The position numbers were made by a program, and so were the translations under genes. Shown piece after piece: positions 63,057-64,000 of a stretch of DNA of 64,000 bases. This DNA comes from Gordonia spumicola (GTDB lineage Bacteria; Actinomycetota; Actinomycetes; Mycobacteriales; Mycobacteriaceae), in the NCBI RefSeq assembly GCF_009932475.1, contig NZ_BJOV01000005.1, forward strand, positions 1,178,001 to 1,242,000. Direction: 5' to 3'. Within the stretch, counting starts at the first letter, position 1, and each line of letters starts with the position of its first letter. The notes beneath the pieces were generated by a model. It was not told the DNA's origin and ran no database searches. It worked only from the letters and a program-made list of their open reading frames with translations.

Positions 63057-64000
63057 TCACCGTGGTGACGGCGACACGGTGATGGGGACCTCCGCGCGAC
63101 CTGGTCCCGACGCCGGGAAGGTTCGGGCGAGGAGGTCGCCGATCGACCCGAAGTCGACGTAGGTGTCCGCGACCTTCGCGGTCGCCGGTTTCACCGCCCG
63201 GGTGATCGTCAGCAGATCCGGCTGCAGGATCTGGATATAGCCGTCGAGCTTTTCCACAAGCTTCAACACGGGAGGCCACTTGTCGTACGAAGTAGTTGTG
63301 AACTCGATGAACGCCCGTTGAATGCGCGCCAGTCCGTTTACGGCGTCAGGGGTGCGCACAGCTGCCGTACTGAGGACGTCCCCGACATTGGACATGAGGC
63401 CGAGCAGGAACTCGGCGTTGTCCGCGGTCACCCGGACGGACCCATCTTTGCCGACGAAATCGACTAGACGGTGCATCATGTCGCCGATCGTGTCGAGGTC
63501 TTCCTGCCGTCCTGCGACGGCCTCGGCGACGGTCTTGTTGATGGACTCGATCGATGCCGGGTCGAGTCCATCTGCCACTGCAGCCATCTTCGGCAACACC
63601 TGGGGCACCGATTGCGACACGTGCACCGCGTCCGCGGGCACCACATCTCCGTTGTGGAAGTACCCGCCGGTGGCCGTGCCCGTGGGCACGAAGTTGATGT
63701 ACTGTTCCCCCGCGATCGACAGATTCTGGATCGACATCACGCTGTCCTGGGGGATCTTGTGATCGGAATCGATCGCCATCTCGACCTTAAGTGCCGAATC
63801 CACGACGTTGATGGAGGCCACTTTTCCGACGGGTATCCCCCGCACCATCACCGGCGACGTGTCCAGTAGACCGCCTGAGCTGTCGATGAAGGCGGTTAAC
63901 GAGTACTCGGAGCGGGTGGGGTTGACGCGTGCCACGCCGACGACGAGGTAGCCGAGCCCTACGACGAACACGACGGCCAAAGCCACCATCGATATGAGCG
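63057..64000 (-). CDS. Mce-family protein, 5' part outside window
   Basis: C-terminal at least 310 residues of a mammalian-cell-entry protein. An N-terminal helix (LAVVFVVGLGYLVVGVA) is followed by the MCE/MlaD domain, YSLTAFIDSSGGLLDTSPVMVRGIPVGKV, and INFVPTG, then a helical part. The frame is open to the right edge, so the true start may lie outside; the ATG at 63989 is also possible. As the last mce gene before the associated protein it is most likely the MceF position. It binds lipid or sterol in the cell envelope as a subunit of an ABC importer. Confidence 0.88.
   Translation of the reverse strand, partial: LISMVALAVVFVVGLGYLVVGVARVNPTRSEYSLTAFIDSSGGLLDTSPVMVRGIPVGKVASINVVDSALKVEMAIDSDHKIPQDSVMSIQNLSIAGEQYINFVPTGTATGGYFHNGDVVPADAVHVSQSVPQVLPKMAAVADGLDPASIESINKTVAEAVAGRQEDLDTIGDMMHRLVDFVGKDGSVRVTADNAEFLLGLMSNVGDVLSTAAVRTPDAVNGLARIQRAFIEFTTTSYDKWPPVLKLVEKLDGYIQILQPDLLTITRAVKPATAKVADTYVDFGSIGDLLARTFPASGPGRAEVPITVSPSPR

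Noticed and set aside
1..64000. CRISPR arrays, tRNA or rRNA genes
   Set aside because: No regularly spaced repeats and no cloverleaf-like sequence with a T-loop were seen by eye; a tRNA scan was not possible.

Overview
The window comes from a high-GC actinomycete of the Mycobacteriales (Gordonia/Rhodococcus/Mycobacterium relatives). This follows from codons ending almost always in G/C, an Mce protein with its associated membrane protein, a large MmpL/RND transporter, acyl-CoA ligase and acyl-CoA dehydrogenase genes, an MmcO-like multicopper oxidase and a CmtR-like metal sensor. No tRNA, rRNA or CRISPR array was seen. All homology statements come from reading motifs, not from database searches.

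Bases 1-13.2 kb look like ordinary chromosome: an MFS transporter end, a small hydrolase, BluB, an SDR and its divergent IclR regulator, a thiolase and thioesterase, a long acyl-CoA dehydrogenase and its divergent TetR, a DJ-1 protein, and an Old Yellow Enzyme with its divergent TetR. Several of these divergent promoters hold near-perfect dyads.

Bases 13.2-50.4 kb form an accessory island of mosaic composition. It contains two identical IS256-family copies (14.5-16.0 and 41.6-43.1 kb), an IS3-family copy, an IS1380-family copy, a decayed third IS256-type element, IS110 and IS256 scraps, and many genes cut at junctions. Its cargo is: (a) a broken three-gene cluster of unknown function (14.1-17.25 kb); (b) a drug-efflux MFS, thioesterase and TetR unit (17.25-20.0 kb) with a decayed second copy at 49.3-50.35 kb; (c) a HEPN-like protein followed by two head-to-head copies of a three-gene recombinase module (22.5-28.9 kb), each made of an active tyrosine recombinase, a small HTH protein and a zinc-ribbon protein with a degenerate recombinase-like C-terminus; (d) a cmtR-ctpG-lspA heavy-metal operon (28.9-31.9 kb); (e) a copper and envelope block (35.0-46.6 kb) with multicopper oxidase, L,D-transpeptidase, M23 peptidase, BlaI and M56 (BlaR-type) proteins, CcdA/TlpA thiol-redox proteins and a 5'-truncated CopB ATPase. 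Block (e) carries five copies of one 19-bp palindrome (CTACTAAG-N3-CTTAGTAG) in front of four transcription units, which points to a BlaI regulon. One IS256 copy has cut the last membrane helix off the M56 protein of that system.

Bases 50.4-64 kb are again metabolic. A minus-strand operon (AurF-like diiron oxygenase, Baeyer-Villiger-type monooxygenase, SDR, KshB-like ferredoxin reductase, alpha/beta hydrolase, then a TetR gene) resembles the mycobacterial mymA locus. It is divergent from a DUF4873-like gene and an MmpL transporter. The window ends with the 3' part of an mce operon (Mce protein, Mce-associated protein, FadD ligase).

Main candidates for something undescribed are the twin recombinase/HTH/zinc-ribbon modules with matching sites between them, and the BlaI-type regulon joining copper handling, cell-wall remodelling and thiol redox.
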